From Lysobacter sp. (lineage in GTDB: Bacteria > Pseudomonadota > Gammaproteobacteria > Burkholderiales > Usitatibacteraceae): a stretch of 45,657 nucleotides of DNA. How positions within the stretch are numbered: position 1 is the first letter of the stretch; each line of letters begins with the position of its first letter. The notes below the pieces were generated by a model, which had not been told where the DNA came from, did no database searches, and saw only the letters and a program-made list of their open reading frames with translations. Where the stretch lies: assembly GCA_023700985.1 (NCBI GenBank), contig JAMPXV010000002.1, positions 1 through 45,657 of the forward strand. The letters run 5' to 3'. The translations under genes and the position numbers were made by a program. Shown here piece after piece: positions 1 to 9,426 of the stretch.

Positions 1-1
1 A

Positions 2-181
2 CGGGAGGTGCTGCAGGCGATGATCGCGGCCCGGCAGCCGTTCCTCGACTTCTCCTTCAGCCGCGTCAACGCCGACGGCTCGCGCCAGGTGTTCCAGGTG
101 AGCGGCGAGCCCATGTTCGACCAGTCGTGCCGCTTCATCGGCTACCGCGGCATCGGCATCGAGCGTCCGGGCGCGAAGTAG
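2..181 (+). CDS. C-terminal fragment of a PAS-domain protein (truncated by window start)
   Basis: Open frame from base 2 to TAG at 179-181: REVLQAMIAARQPFLDFSFSRVNADGSRQVFQVSGEPMFDQSCRFIGYRGIGIERPGAK, typical of a PAS domain end. Confidence 0.6.
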   Translation, partial: REVLQAMIAARQPFLDFSFSRVNADGSRQVFQVSGEPMFDQSCRFIGYRGIGIERPGAK

Positions 182-190
182 GACGCGCTG

Positions 191-958
191 ATGCCCCTGC
201 CCGCCAGGCCACCGCCGCACAGTCCGGCGCAGAACCGCCTGCTCGCCGCCCTGCCCGACGAGGAATTCGCGCGCCTGGTGCCGCACCTCGAGCTCGTCCC
301 GATGCGGCTGGGCGAGACGCTGCACGAGCCCGGCTGCGCGATGCAGCACGCCCACTTCCCCACCACCGCCATCGTGTCGCTCCTGCACGGCCTGTCGTCG
401 GGGGTGTCCGTGGAAGTCGCGGGCGTGGGCAGCGAGGGCGTCCTCGGCATCGCGCTCTTCATGGGGGCCGACACCTCGCCCACCTCGCCCACCTCGGCCG
501 TCGTGCAGACCGCGGGCTACGGCTACCGGCTCCCGGGCCGGGTCCTGAGGGAGGAATTCGATCGCGCCGGCCTGGTGCAGCGGCAGCTGCTGCGCTACAC
601 GCAGGCGCTGGTCACGCAGATCTTCCAGTCCGGCGCCTGCAACCGCCACCACTCCGTCGAGCAGCAGCTTTGCCGGTGGCTGCTGCTGACCCTCGACCGG
701 ATGCCCTCGAGCGAGCTGGTCATGACGCAGGAGCTGATCGCCGGCGCCCTCGGCGTGCGCCGCGAGGGCATCACGGAGGCCGCCGGGAGGCTGCAGGCCG
801 CCGGGTACATCCGCTACCGGCGCGGCCACATCTCGGTGCTCGACCGCGCGGGGCTGGAGGGGCGAACCTGCGAGTGCTACGCCGTGGTCAAGGCCGAATT
901 CGCGCGCCTGCTCTGCGACGTGCGCCACCCGCGCATCGACTCCGTCCTCGGCACCTAG
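191..958 (+). CDS. Crp/Fnr-family transcriptional regulator
   Basis: 255-aa ORF with cNMP-binding-like N-terminus (LLAALPDEEFARLVPHLELVPMRLGETLHEPG) and C-terminal HTH (MTQELIAGALGVRREGITEAAGRLQAAGYIRYRRGHISVLDR). Confidence 0.85.
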   Translation: MPLPARPPPHSPAQNRLLAALPDEEFARLVPHLELVPMRLGETLHEPGCAMQHAHFPTTAIVSLLHGLSSGVSVEVAGVGSEGVLGIALFMGADTSPTSPTSAVVQTAGYGYRLPGRVLREEFDRAGLVQRQLLRYTQALVTQIFQSGACNRHHSVEQQLCRWLLLTLDRMPSSELVMTQELIAGALGVRREGITEAAGRLQAAGYIRYRRGHISVLDRAGLEGRTCECYAVVKAEFARLLCDVRHPRIDSVLGT

Positions 959-981
959 CGGCGGCGAACGGCGTCCCGGGG

Positions 982-999
982 CTGTAACCTTGCTGTCAC
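982..999 (+). promoter_or_regulatory. Pho box upstream of phoB
   Basis: CTGTAAC-CTTG-CTGTCAC, two CTGTMAC half-sites repeating every 11 bp, 44 bp upstream of the phoB ATG. Confidence 0.75.
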
Positions 1000-1042
1000 G
1001 GCCGGCCCGTAACATGCCGGCAACGATCGTGATGGACACTCC

Positions 1043-1729
1043 ATGCCCGCCCGCATCCTCGTCGTCGAAGACGAACCCGCCATCCAGGAGCTCATCGCCC
1101 TGAACCTCGAGCAGGCGGGGCAGCACCCCGTGATGGCCGCGAGCGCCGAGGAGGGCCTCAGGCGCATCGAGGAGGAACTGCCGGACCTGGTCCTGCTCGA
1201 CTGGATGCTGCCGGGCCAGAGCGGCATCGAGCTCGCGCGCCGGCTGCGCGCCGACGCCCGCACCAGGGCGCTGCCCATCATCATGCTCACGGCGCGCGGC
1301 GACGAGGAGGACAAGCTGCGCGGCCTCGAGACGGGCGCCGACGACTACATCACCAAGCCCTTCTCGATGAAGGAGCTGCAGGCGCGCATCAAGGCGGTGC
1401 TGCGCCGGCGCGCTCCGGAGATCACCGAGGACGCCGTCGAGTTCCATGGCCTGCGCCTGGACCCCGCGACGCACCGCGTCACCGGCGGCGGCGAGACCCT
1501 GCCGATGGGGCCCACCGAGTTCCGGCTGCTGCACTTCTTCATCACCCACCCGGAGCGGGTCTACACGCGCAGCCAGCTTCTCGACCAGGTGTGGGGCGAC
1601 CACGTGTTCATCGAGGAGCGCACGGTGGACGTGCACATCCGGAGGCTGCGCGCCGCCCTCGAGAAGAGCGGCCACGAGACCTTCGTCCAGACGATCCGCG
1701 GCAGCGGCTACCGCTTCTCCCGCCCCTAG
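1043..1729 (+). CDS. phoB: Phosphate regulon response regulator PhoB
   Basis: [26 protein letters not shown]...; receiver plus winged-helix ([35 protein letters not shown]); adjacent phoR and Pho box. Confidence 0.93.
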   Translation: MPARILVVEDEPAIQELIALNLEQAGQHPVMAASAEEGLRRIEEELPDLVLLDWMLPGQSGIELARRLRADARTRALPIIMLTARGDEEDKLRGLETGADDYITKPFSMKELQARIKAVLRRRAPEITEDAVEFHGLRLDPATHRVTGGGETLPMGPTEFRLLHFFITHPERVYTRSQLLDQVWGDHVFIEERTVDVHIRRLRAALEKSGHETFVQTIRGSGYRFSRP

Positions 1730-1940
1730 GAAAAGGGGTCGGTGAAAAAGGGGTCAGATCCCATTATTGGGACGGTTCTACGATGAAAGTGGGACGGTTC
1801 TACAGAACCGGTCTATTCGGGCACTTTAGGATCAGCGCATTGAAAGGACGGAATAGACCGGTTCTGTAGAACCGTCCCACTTTCATCGTAGAACCGTCCC
1901 AATAATGGGATCTGACCCCTTTTTCATCGACCCCTTTTCC
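1729..1940. repeat. Long inverted repeat (90-bp arms, 32-bp spacer) between phoB and phoR
   Basis: Arms 1729-1818 and 1851-1940 are reverse complements with one mismatch (G at 1742). Contains GGGGTCAGATCCCATTATTGGGACGGTTCTAC and GTGGGACGGTTCTACAGAACCGGTCTATTC. Confidence 0.95.
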
Positions 1941-1982
1941 GCCGGTCTGGGATAATTGGCCGACGCCCCCTACGACTACCCC

Positions 1983-3317
1983 ATGCGCGACTGGATCGGC
2001 CGCCTCCTCTCGATCGCCGCCATCGCCGGCGCGGGCGCGCTGCTCACCGGGTTCGTGGCCGGCCCGGCGTTCGCCGCGCTCTTCCTCTTCGTCTTCCTCG
2101 TCGTGTCCGTCGCGATCTCGCTGCGCGCGCGCACGCGGCTCGCGAAGTGGATCGCCGACCCGTCGGTCGACGACATGCCCGACGACGAGGGCGTCTGGGG
2201 CGAGATCTACGCCCGCCTGCACCGGATCCTGCGCGAGCAGTCCGTCAACCGCGCGAGCCTCTCGCACGCGCTGTGGCGTTTCCGCCAGGCGGGCGAGGCG
2301 ATGCCCGACGGCGTGCTCGTGCTGGACGCGGACGACCGCATCGAGTGGTTGAACCCTTCCGCGGAGGAGCACTTCGGGCTCACCTTCAAGGGCGACCGCG
2401 GGCAGGCGGTCACGAACCTGATCCGCCACCCGGCCTTCGTGGACTACCTGGCCGCGCAGCACTACGGCGAGCCGCTCCTGCTCCAGGGGCCGGGCGAGGC
2501 CGACCGGATCCTCTCCGTCCAGCTCGTCCCCTACGGAAACCACGAGAAGCTCCTGCTGTCGCGCGACGTCACGCGCTGGGAGCGGCTCGAGTCGATGCGC
2601 CGCGACTTCATCGCCAACGTCTCCCACGAGCTGCGCACGCCCCTCACGGTGCTGTGCGGCTTCCTCGAGACGCTCTCGGACGCGCGCGACGCCGACGAGA
2701 AGGTCTACCGCCGCTCGCTCGAGCTCATGACCGGGCAGGCCGAGCGCATGCAGCGCCTTGTGGAGGACCTCCTCATGCTGTCGCGGCTGGAGGATTCCCG
2801 CTACCCCCTCAAGGAGGAGCCGCTGGACGTGCCCGCGCTCCTGCAGGCGGTGCTCGCGGAGGCCGAGGGCCTGAACCAGGGCGCGCACCGCATCGACTCC
2901 CGTATCGAGCCCGTGTGGCTGCTGGCCAACCGCGAGGAGGTCCGCAGCGCCTTCACCAACCTCGTCACCAACGCCATCCGCTACACGCCGGCCGGCGGCG
3001 ACATCGCCGTCACCTGGGGCGACGAGGGGGGCGAACCGACGCTGCGCGTGCGCGACAACGGCGACGGCATCGCCCCGGAGCACCTGCCGCGGCTCACCGA
3101 GCGCTTTTACCGCGTGGACCGCGGCCGCTCGCGCTCCTCCGGCGGCACCGGGCTCGGGCTCGCCATCGTGAAGCACGTCCTGCAGCGCCACCAGGGCAGG
3201 CTCGACATCGAGAGCGAGGTGGGGCGGGGCAGCACCTTCTCGTGCATCTTCCCCGCCACGCGCCTCGCCCGCCCCTCCGGGACCACGGCCCAGGTGTCCT
3301 CCATCCGCGCCGCGTGA
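1983..3317 (+). CDS. phoR: Phosphate regulon sensor histidine kinase PhoR
   Basis: MRDWIGRLLSIAAIAG... TM helices, PAS, HisKA (RRDFIANVSHELRTPLTVLCGFLETL), HATPase (VTNAIRYTPAGG...GTGLGLAIVKHVLQRHQG). Start chosen at ATG 1983. Confidence 0.92.
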   Translation: MRDWIGRLLSIAAIAGAGALLTGFVAGPAFAALFLFVFLVVSVAISLRARTRLAKWIADPSVDDMPDDEGVWGEIYARLHRILREQSVNRASLSHALWRFRQAGEAMPDGVLVLDADDRIEWLNPSAEEHFGLTFKGDRGQAVTNLIRHPAFVDYLAAQHYGEPLLLQGPGEADRILSVQLVPYGNHEKLLLSRDVTRWERLESMRRDFIANVSHELRTPLTVLCGFLETLSDARDADEKVYRRSLELMTGQAERMQRLVEDLLMLSRLEDSRYPLKEEPLDVPALLQAVLAEAEGLNQGAHRIDSRIEPVWLLANREEVRSAFTNLVTNAIRYTPAGGDIAVTWGDEGGEPTLRVRDNGDGIAPEHLPRLTERFYRVDRGRSRSSGGTGLGLAIVKHVLQRHQGRLDIESEVGRGSTFSCIFPATRLARPSGTTAQVSSIRAA

Positions 3318-3361
3318 CGGGACGGGAGGCAAAGGCACCGGCGGTAGCCTAAAATGACCGC

Positions 3362-3754
3362 ATGATCGGCATCCTCCTCGTCTCCCACGGCGCCTTCGGC
3401 GAAAGCCTCATCCACTGCGCGAGCCACGTGCTGGGCAAGCGCCCCCTCTACGTGCGCCAGCTCGGCGTCACCGTCCACGACGACCCGGAGGAGATCCTCC
3501 CGACCGCCGAGGACCTCATCCGCTTCCTGGACCAGGGCCAGGGCGTGCTGGTGATGACCGACATCTACGGGGCCACGCCCTCGAACATCGCGACCCGCCT
3601 CCTGAAGCCCGGTCGCGTGGAGGGAATCGCGGGGGTGAACCTGCCCATGCTCATCCGCGCCCTCACCTACCGCAACCAGCCGCTCGAGGACGTGGTGGCC
3701 AAGGCGCTTTCCGGCGGCACGGAAGGCGTGACGCGCATGCCGGCGTTGGCCTGA
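3362..3754 (+). CDS. PTS mannose/fructose-type EIIA component
   Basis: MIGILLVSHGAFGESLIHCASHVLG... typical EIIA-Man fold with active-site His in VSHG. Confidence 0.88.
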   Translation: MIGILLVSHGAFGESLIHCASHVLGKRPLYVRQLGVTVHDDPEEILPTAEDLIRFLDQGQGVLVMTDIYGATPSNIATRLLKPGRVEGIAGVNLPMLIRALTYRNQPLEDVVAKALSGGTEGVTRMPALA

Positions 3755-3767
3755 GGACGCCGCCCCC

Positions 3768-4037
3768 ATGCAGAAGCAGGCCGTCCCCATCGTGAACAAG
3801 CTCGGGCTCCACGCCCGGGCCTCCGCCAAGCTCACCCAGGCCGCCGCGCGCTATCCCTGCGCGGTGCACCTCGCCCGCAACGGCAAGCGCGTCAACGCCA
3901 AGAGCATCATGGGCGTGATGATGCTTGCCGCCGGCATCGGCTCCACCGTGGAGATCGAGACCGAGGGCCCCCAGGAGGAGGAAGCCATGGCCGCCCTCGT
4001 GAAGCTCATCGCCGACAAGTTCGGCGAGCCCGAGTAG
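3768..4037 (+). CDS. ptsH: Phosphocarrier protein HPr
   Basis: MQKQAVPIVNKLGLHARASAKLTQAAARY... LGLHARAS active site. Confidence 0.93.
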   Translation: MQKQAVPIVNKLGLHARASAKLTQAAARYPCAVHLARNGKRVNAKSIMGVMMLAAGIGSTVEIETEGPQEEEAMAALVKLIADKFGEPE

Positions 4038-4095
4038 GGCCCGGCCCGCCATGGCCCCCGAGGGCGCCGGCACCCCGCGAAGCGTCTGCTTCACG

Positions 4096-5811
4096 ATGCA
4101 CGGCATCGCCGTGTCCGGCGGCATCGCCATCGGCCACGCGCACCTCTTCCTCGGCATGTCCACCGAGGTGGACCACTACGCGATCCCCCCGCACGACGTC
4201 GGCCGCGAGCAGCGCCGCTACGACCGCGCCGTCAAGGAAGTGCGCGACGAGCTGAAGGAGCTCGCCGAGAGCGTGCGCCACAGCACGGCCGCCGAGCTCG
4301 CGCCCTTCGTGAACGTGCACCTCATGCTGCTCGAGGACGCCGCCTTCGCGGAGGCGCCGCGCGAGATCATCGCCGAGCAGCGCTGCAACGCCGAGTGGGC
4401 CCTGCGCACGCAGTTGGACGAGCTCACGGCGCAGTTCGACGACATCGAGGACGAGTACCTGCGCGAGCGCGAGACCGACGTGCGCCAGGTGGCCGAGCGC
4501 GTGCTCACGGCGCTGGCGGGCTCCAAGCGGCGCCTGGCTATGAAGCCCACGCGCCAGGACACGGACATGATCCTCGTCGCCCGCGACCTGTCGCCGGCCG
4601 ACGTGATCCTCTTCCGCGAGCACCCCTTCGCGGCGTTCGTGACGGACATGGGGGGGGCGACCTCGCACACGGCGATCATCGCGCGCTCGCTCGCGATTCC
4701 CGCCATCGTCGCCCTGCACCACTCGCGCACGCTCATCCGCGAGGACGAGCTCGTCATCGTGGACGGCACGCAGGGCGTGCTCATCGTCAACCCGGATCGC
4801 GCGGTGCTCGCCGAGTACCGCCTGCGGCAGAACCAGGCGCGGCTGGAGCGCGAGAAGCTCAAGCGCCTGAAGACGGCGCCGGCGGCGACCCTGGACGGCA
4901 CGGTGGTACAGCTGCAGGCCAACATCGAGCTGCCGTCCGACCTGGACGCGGTCAGGGCGAGCGGCGCCGCGGGCATCGGCCTGTTCAGGAGCGAGTTCCT
5001 GTTCATGAACCGGCGCGACATGCCGGACGAGGACGAGCAGTACGAGGCGTACCGCGAGGTCGTCGAGGGCATGAAGGGGAAGCCCGTCACGATCCGCACG
5101 CTCGACCTCGGCGCCGACAAGGCGCTCGACGGCCAGGAGAGCATGGCCGAAAACCCGGCGCTGGGGCTGCGCGCCATCCGCTACTGCCTTTCCGAGCCGC
5201 AGCTCTTCAACACGCAGCTGCGCGCCATCCTGCGCGCCTCGCGGCACGGCAAGGCGATGATCCTCATCCCCATGCTCTCCTCCTACGCCGAGCTCAACCA
5301 GGCGGTGGCCGCCGTCGAGCGGGCCAAGGAGGAGCTGAAGACGGAGGGAGTGAAGTTCGACGCCTTCGTGCCGCTGGGCGGCATGATCGAGATCCCGGCG
5401 GCGGCCATCGCGCTGCCGATGTTCATCCGCAAGCTCGACTTCCTCTCCATCGGCACCAACGACCTGATCCAGTACACGCTCGCCATCGACCGCGCCGACG
5501 ACGCGGTGGCGCACCTCTACGACCCGCTGCACCCCGCGGTGCTCTCGCTCATCTCCGGCGTCATCCGCATGGCGCACCAGGCCGAGAAGCCCGTGGCGGT
5601 GTGCGGCGAGATGGCGGGCGACGTGCGGCTCACGCGGCTGCTGCTGGGCATGGGGCTGCGCCACTTCTCCATGCACCCGGCGAGCCTCCTCGAGGTGAAG
5701 CAGCGCGTGCTCTCGACGAGCCTGCCCGACGTCGCCCCGCTCGTGGCGCGCATCATGAAGGCCGACGACCCCGAGAAGATGGTCTCGCTCGTCGACAAGC
5801 TGAACGCCTGA
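4096..5811 (+). CDS. ptsI: Phosphoenolpyruvate-protein phosphotransferase (enzyme I)
   Basis: MHGIAVSGGIAIGHA...; GGATSHTAIIARSLAIPAIV; IGLFRSEFLFMNR; LSIGTNDLIQYTLAIDR. An in-frame ATG exists at 4051. Confidence 0.94.
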   Translation: MHGIAVSGGIAIGHAHLFLGMSTEVDHYAIPPHDVGREQRRYDRAVKEVRDELKELAESVRHSTAAELAPFVNVHLMLLEDAAFAEAPREIIAEQRCNAEWALRTQLDELTAQFDDIEDEYLRERETDVRQVAERVLTALAGSKRRLAMKPTRQDTDMILVARDLSPADVILFREHPFAAFVTDMGGATSHTAIIARSLAIPAIVALHHSRTLIREDELVIVDGTQGVLIVNPDRAVLAEYRLRQNQARLEREKLKRLKTAPAATLDGTVVQLQANIELPSDLDAVRASGAAGIGLFRSEFLFMNRRDMPDEDEQYEAYREVVEGMKGKPVTIRTLDLGADKALDGQESMAENPALGLRAIRYCLSEPQLFNTQLRAILRASRHGKAMILIPMLSSYAELNQAVAAVERAKEELKTEGVKFDAFVPLGGMIEIPAAAIALPMFIRKLDFLSIGTNDLIQYTLAIDRADDAVAHLYDPLHPAVLSLISGVIRMAHQAEKPVAVCGEMAGDVRLTRLLLGMGLRHFSMHPASLLEVKQRVLSTSLPDVAPLVARIMKADDPEKMVSLVDKLNA

Positions 5812-5884
5812 GCCGTCCGGCAGCGGCGGGCTGGGGCCAGGCGGGGAGCGCCCGGGGATGCCTGCAATACTTCCCCGCGGGCGG

Positions 5885-5913
5885 TTGTCCGGCCCGGGCC
5901 GCGGCCCTATAAT
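5885..5913 (+). promoter_or_regulatory. Sigma-70-type promoter of the metX leader
   Basis: TTGTCC (5885-5890), 17-bp spacer, TATAAT (5908-5913); predicted start near 5920, directly before the riboswitch. Confidence 0.7.
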
Positions 5914-5920
5914 CCCCCTC

Positions 5921-5975
5921 ACGCGCCGAATTTGAACTCAGCTTGCGGGCGCGAAATAAATGCGGCTAAAGCGAG
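5921..5975 (+). ncRNA. SAM-II-like riboswitch
   Basis: CGCGCC(5922-5927)/GGCGCG(5948-5953) stem enclosing GAATTTGAACTCAGCTTGCG, followed by AAATAAATGCGGCTAAAGCGAG. Matches my recollection of the SAM-II pattern (stem, A-U-rich loop, AUAAAUGyrGCUAAA); upstream of metX. Confidence 0.8.
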
Positions 5976-5994
5976 AGGCAGGTCTCCCGAAGAG

Positions 5995-6031
5995 AACCCG
6001 ACCCCGCGACAGCCGGTCGGGTTTTTTCTTT
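5995..6031 (+). terminator. Intrinsic terminator between riboswitch and metX
   Basis: AACCCGACC (5995-6003) pairs with GGTCGGGTT (6015-6023), followed by TTTTCTTT; lies 14 bp before the ATG. Confidence 0.85.
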
Positions 6032-6044
6032 GGCGAGCAGCGAT

Positions 6045-7271
6045 ATGACCGAGATTCCTGTCGGCTCCGTGGGCGAAGTCGCGCCGCAGCGCGCCGGCTT
6101 CCTCGAGCCCCTCATCCTCAAGGCGGGCAAGACGCTCGCCTCCTACGAGCTCGTCTACGAGACCTACGGCACGCTCAACGCCGCGCGCTCCAACGCGGTG
6201 CTCGTCTGCCACGCCCTCTCGGGCAACCACCACGTCGCCGGCTGGCACGCCGACAGCCCCAGGAAGCTCGGCTGGTGGGACAACATGGTGGGCCCGGGCA
6301 AGGCCATCGACACCGACCGCTTCTTCGTGATCGGCCTGAACAACCTCGGCGGCTGCCACGGGTCCACGGGGCCGGCCACCATCGACCGCTCCACGGGCCA
6401 GCCCTACGGCGCCAGCTTCCCGCTGGTGACCGTGGAGGACTGGGTGGCATCGCAAGCGCGCCTCATGGACCGGCTGGGGATCGAAAGGCTCGCCGTGGCC
6501 ATGGGCGGGTCGCTCGGCGGCATGCAGGCGCTGCAGTGGACGCTCGACTACCCGGACCGCATCGCCCACGCGATCGTGGTCGCCGCCGCGCCGAAGCTCT
6601 CCACGCAGAACATCGCCTTCAACGACGTGGCGCGGCAGGCCATCGTTTCCGACCCGGACTTCCACGGCGGCAACTTCTACGCGATGAAGACCTTCCCCGC
6701 GCGGGGGCTCAAGCTCGCGCGGATGCTGGGCCACATCACCTACCTCTCCGAGGACCTGCTGGGCGAGAAGTTCGGCCGCGACATCAAGGGCGCCGACTAC
6801 GGCTTCCACTACGAGGTGGAGTTCGAGATCGAGTCCTACCTGCGCTACCAGGGCGACAAGTTCGCGCAGGTGTTCGACGCGAACACCTACCTGATCATGA
6901 CCAAGGCGCTCGACTACTTCGACCCGGCGCGCGAGACGGGCGGCGACTTCGCCAAGGCCGTGTCCGCCGCGAAGGCGGGGTTCCTCGTGGCTTCCTTCAC
7001 GAGCGACTGGCGCTTCCCGCCGGAGAGGTCGCGCGAGATCGTGAAGGCGCTGGTGAAGGGCGGCAAGAACGTGACGTATGCCGAGATCGACGCGCCGCAC
7101 GGCCACGATGCCTTCCTCCTCGACGACGTCCACTATCACCGCGTGATCGCCTCCTACATGGACAACGTGGCGGCCGAGGTCGGCGCCGGCGCGCGCACGC
7201 GGCCGCTCGTCGTGGGCGGCACCGAGCTCGAGGAGATGAAAGGCTACGCGGCAGGGGGGAAGGCGAAATGA
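6045..7271 (+). CDS. metX: Homoserine O-acyltransferase MetX
   Basis: [12 protein letters not shown]...; [41 protein letters not shown]; alpha/beta hydrolase fold, ending with the [11 protein letters not shown] active-site His. Confidence 0.93.
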   Translation: MTEIPVGSVGEVAPQRAGFLEPLILKAGKTLASYELVYETYGTLNAARSNAVLVCHALSGNHHVAGWHADSPRKLGWWDNMVGPGKAIDTDRFFVIGLNNLGGCHGSTGPATIDRSTGQPYGASFPLVTVEDWVASQARLMDRLGIERLAVAMGGSLGGMQALQWTLDYPDRIAHAIVVAAAPKLSTQNIAFNDVARQAIVSDPDFHGGNFYAMKTFPARGLKLARMLGHITYLSEDLLGEKFGRDIKGADYGFHYEVEFEIESYLRYQGDKFAQVFDANTYLIMTKALDYFDPARETGGDFAKAVSAAKAGFLVASFTSDWRFPPERSREIVKALVKGGKNVTYAEIDAPHGHDAFLLDDVHYHRVIASYMDNVAAEVGAGARTRPLVVGGTELEEMKGYAAGGKAK

Positions 7272-7858
7272 CTCCGCGCTTCGAATTCGAGCTCATCGCC
7301 TCGTGGATCCCGCAGGGCGCGCGCGTGCTGGACCTGGGCTGCGGCGACGGGGAGCTCCTCGCGGGGCTCATGGCCACCCGCGGCGTGAAGGGCTACGGCG
7401 TGGAGATCGACCCCGACCGCGTGCTCGCGGCCGTGGGCCACGGCGTCAACGTGATCCAGATGGACCTCGAGAGCGGCCTGTCCACCTTCGAGGACGACGC
7501 CTTCGACTTCGTGATCCTGTCGCAGACGCTGCAGGCCATGCGCCGCTCGGACCTGATCCTGAAGGAGATGATGCGCGTGGGCCGCGAGGGCATCGTCACC
7601 TTCCCCAACTTCGGCTACTGGCGGCACCGCCTGGCGATCCTGCGCGGGCGCATGCCGGTTTCGGAGGCGCTGCCCTACCAGTGGTTCGACACGCCCAACA
7701 TCCACCTGTGCACGGTGAAGGACTTCGAGGAGCTGTGCATCCAGGTGGGCGTCGAGATCCTCGACGAGCGCGTGCTGCACGAGGGCGGGATCGTGGAGAC
7801 GCTGCCCAACCTGCTGGGGAGCCTGGGCGTCTTCCGGTTCCGTCGCAAGAAGGGGTAG
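7268..7858 (+). CDS. metW: Methionine biosynthesis protein MetW
   Basis: [34 protein letters not shown]...; overlaps metX stop (ATGA). Confidence 0.92.
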   Translation: MTPRFEFELIASWIPQGARVLDLGCGDGELLAGLMATRGVKGYGVEIDPDRVLAAVGHGVNVIQMDLESGLSTFEDDAFDFVILSQTLQAMRRSDLILKEMMRVGREGIVTFPNFGYWRHRLAILRGRMPVSEALPYQWFDTPNIHLCTVKDFEELCIQVGVEILDERVLHEGGIVETLPNLLGSLGVFRFRRKKG

Positions 7859-7859
7859 C

Positions 7860-9038
7860 GTGGCGCTCGCCGGCTTGTGGGTCCAGCTCTTCCTGGCCCT
7901 GGGCTGGACCGTCTACGTGATCTTCCTGCCGCAGCTCGCGGCCCAGGCCGGCATCGCGAAGGAGCTCGTGCCCTGGCTGCTGCTGGCCGACCAGGCGATC
8001 TTCGCCGCGATGGACTGGACGCTGGGCACGATGGCCGACCGCGTCGCCGGCGCCATGCGGCGCCTCGCGAACGCGATCGCGCTCGTCACGCTCGTTTCCT
8101 GCGGGTCGTTCCTCGTGCTGCCGCTCGTGGCGCCGGCCGGCTCCCCGGCGCTGTTCGTCGCCGTCACCGTCCTGTGGTCGGCCACCTCGTCGGCGCTTCG
8201 CGCGCCGCCGCTGGTGCTCATCGGGCGCCACGTGCCCGGGCCGTCGCAGCCCTGGGCGGCCGCGCTCTTCATGCTGGGGATGGGAATCGCGGGGGCGATC
8301 GCGCCCTACCTCACGGTGGCGCTCCGCGGCGCCGACCCGCGCCTGCCTTTCGCGCTTTCGGCGGTGGCGCTGGCGGTCGCCGCGATCGCCATGACGCGCG
8401 CCATCGGCGCCAACCCGCAGCCGGCCGTGGCCGCACCGGCGGCCGCAAGCCCCCTGCACGGGCGCCCGGTGGCGATGTTCCTCTTCGCCGTGGCGCTGCT
8501 GGGGCTGGGCTTCCAGGTGCACTTCGCGCTCAACTCGGCGCCGGGCTACCTGCGCTTCGCGAAGCCCGGTGACCTGCAGTACCTGATGCCGGTGTTCTGG
8601 GTCGGCTTCAACCTGCTGATCCTTCCGGCCGCGCTCCTCACGAAACGCTACGGAGGGCTCGCCATGATGGCCGTCGGCGCTGCCGCCGGGGGCCTGGCCG
8701 CCGCCGTTGTCGCCAATGCCGGGTCTTTGCCGGCGCTCGTGGCCGCGCAGTTCCTCGCCGGTGGCGCGTGGGGCTGCGTGATGATGAGCGCGCTTTCCGC
8801 TGCGCTGGCCATGGGCCGCACGGGGCGCGAAGGCTTCGTCTCGGGCGCCCTGTGGTCGCTGCTGGCACTCGCCACGTTCACGCGCATCGCGCTGGTGATC
8901 GGCCAGGTGCCGCAGCAGGCGGCGTGGAAGCCACTCCTCGCGTGGGCGCCGGGCGCGATGTGGCTGACGGCAGGGCTGCTGCTCGTGGCTGCGGCTACTG
9001 CTTCGCGAAAAGCCGGGAAGGATCCTCGAACGCCTTGA
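7860..9038 (+). CDS. MFS transporter
   Basis: 392 aa, about 12 hydrophobic segments ([24 protein letters not shown]...). GTG start. Confidence 0.7.
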   Translation: MALAGLWVQLFLALGWTVYVIFLPQLAAQAGIAKELVPWLLLADQAIFAAMDWTLGTMADRVAGAMRRLANAIALVTLVSCGSFLVLPLVAPAGSPALFVAVTVLWSATSSALRAPPLVLIGRHVPGPSQPWAAALFMLGMGIAGAIAPYLTVALRGADPRLPFALSAVALAVAAIAMTRAIGANPQPAVAAPAAASPLHGRPVAMFLFAVALLGLGFQVHFALNSAPGYLRFAKPGDLQYLMPVFWVGFNLLILPAALLTKRYGGLAMMAVGAAAGGLAAAVVANAGSLPALVAAQFLAGGAWGCVMMSALSAALAMGRTGREGFVSGALWSLLALATFTRIALVIGQVPQQAAWKPLLAWAPGAMWLTAGLLLVAAATASRKAGKDPRTP

Positions 9039-9417
9039 ACTCCAGGGCGTTGCCCGAGGGGTCGAGGAAGAACATCGTCGCCTGCTCGCCCGGCAGCCCC
9101 TGGAAGCGGATGTGCGGCTCGATCACGAACCTGGTGCCGGCGGCCTTGAGGCGGTCGGCCATCGCCTTCCATTCGGCCATGGGCAGCACGAGGCCGAAGT
9201 GGCGCACGGGCACGTTGTCTCCGTCCACCGCGCTCGTGTTGCGGTGGCCGGCTTCCTCGGGCGACAGGTGCGCCACGATCTGGTGGCCGTGGAAGTCGAA
9301 GTCGATCCAGTCGGGGCTGCTTCTCCCCTCGGGGCAGCCGAGCAGGCCGCCGTAGAACTTGCGCGCCTCCTCGAGGTCGCGGACGGGAAAGGCGAGGTGG
9401 AACGGGGGCATCGTCAT
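8995..9417 (-). CDS. VOC/glyoxalase-family protein
   Basis: [51 protein letters not shown]...[15 protein letters not shown]. Longer ORF start rejected because it runs into the repeat. Confidence 0.85.
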   Translation of the reverse strand: MTMPPFHLAFPVRDLEEARKFYGGLLGCPEGRSSPDWIDFDFHGHQIVAHLSPEEAGHRNTSAVDGDNVPVRHFGLVLPMAEWKAMADRLKAAGTRFVIEPHIRFQGLPGEQATMFFLDPSGNALEFKAFEDPSRLFAKQ

Positions 9418-9426
9418 GGGGACAGG

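Noticed and set aside
1591-1869. ORF encoding KGVGEKGVRSHYWDGSTMKVGRFYRTGLF across the phoB-phoR repeat
   Set aside because: The peptide is the translation of the inverted repeat arm; the other strand encodes nearly the same peptide because of symmetry, not because it is a gene.
1800-3338. 512-aa minus-strand ORF antisense to phoR
   Set aside because: High-GC shadow ORF with biased Arg/Gly/Ala composition; phoR on the opposite strand has clear domains. Its C-terminal part merely translates the inverted repeat.
4006-5922. 638-aa minus-strand ORF antisense to ptsI
   Set aside because: His/Arg/Glu/Val-rich shadow ORF typical of the reverse strand of GC-rich genes; ptsI is unambiguous.
5960-7858. 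632-aa + strand ORF starting in the riboswitch and ending as MetW
   Set aside because: The first part is an out-of-frame shadow of metX; only the portion from 7268 (MetW) is real.
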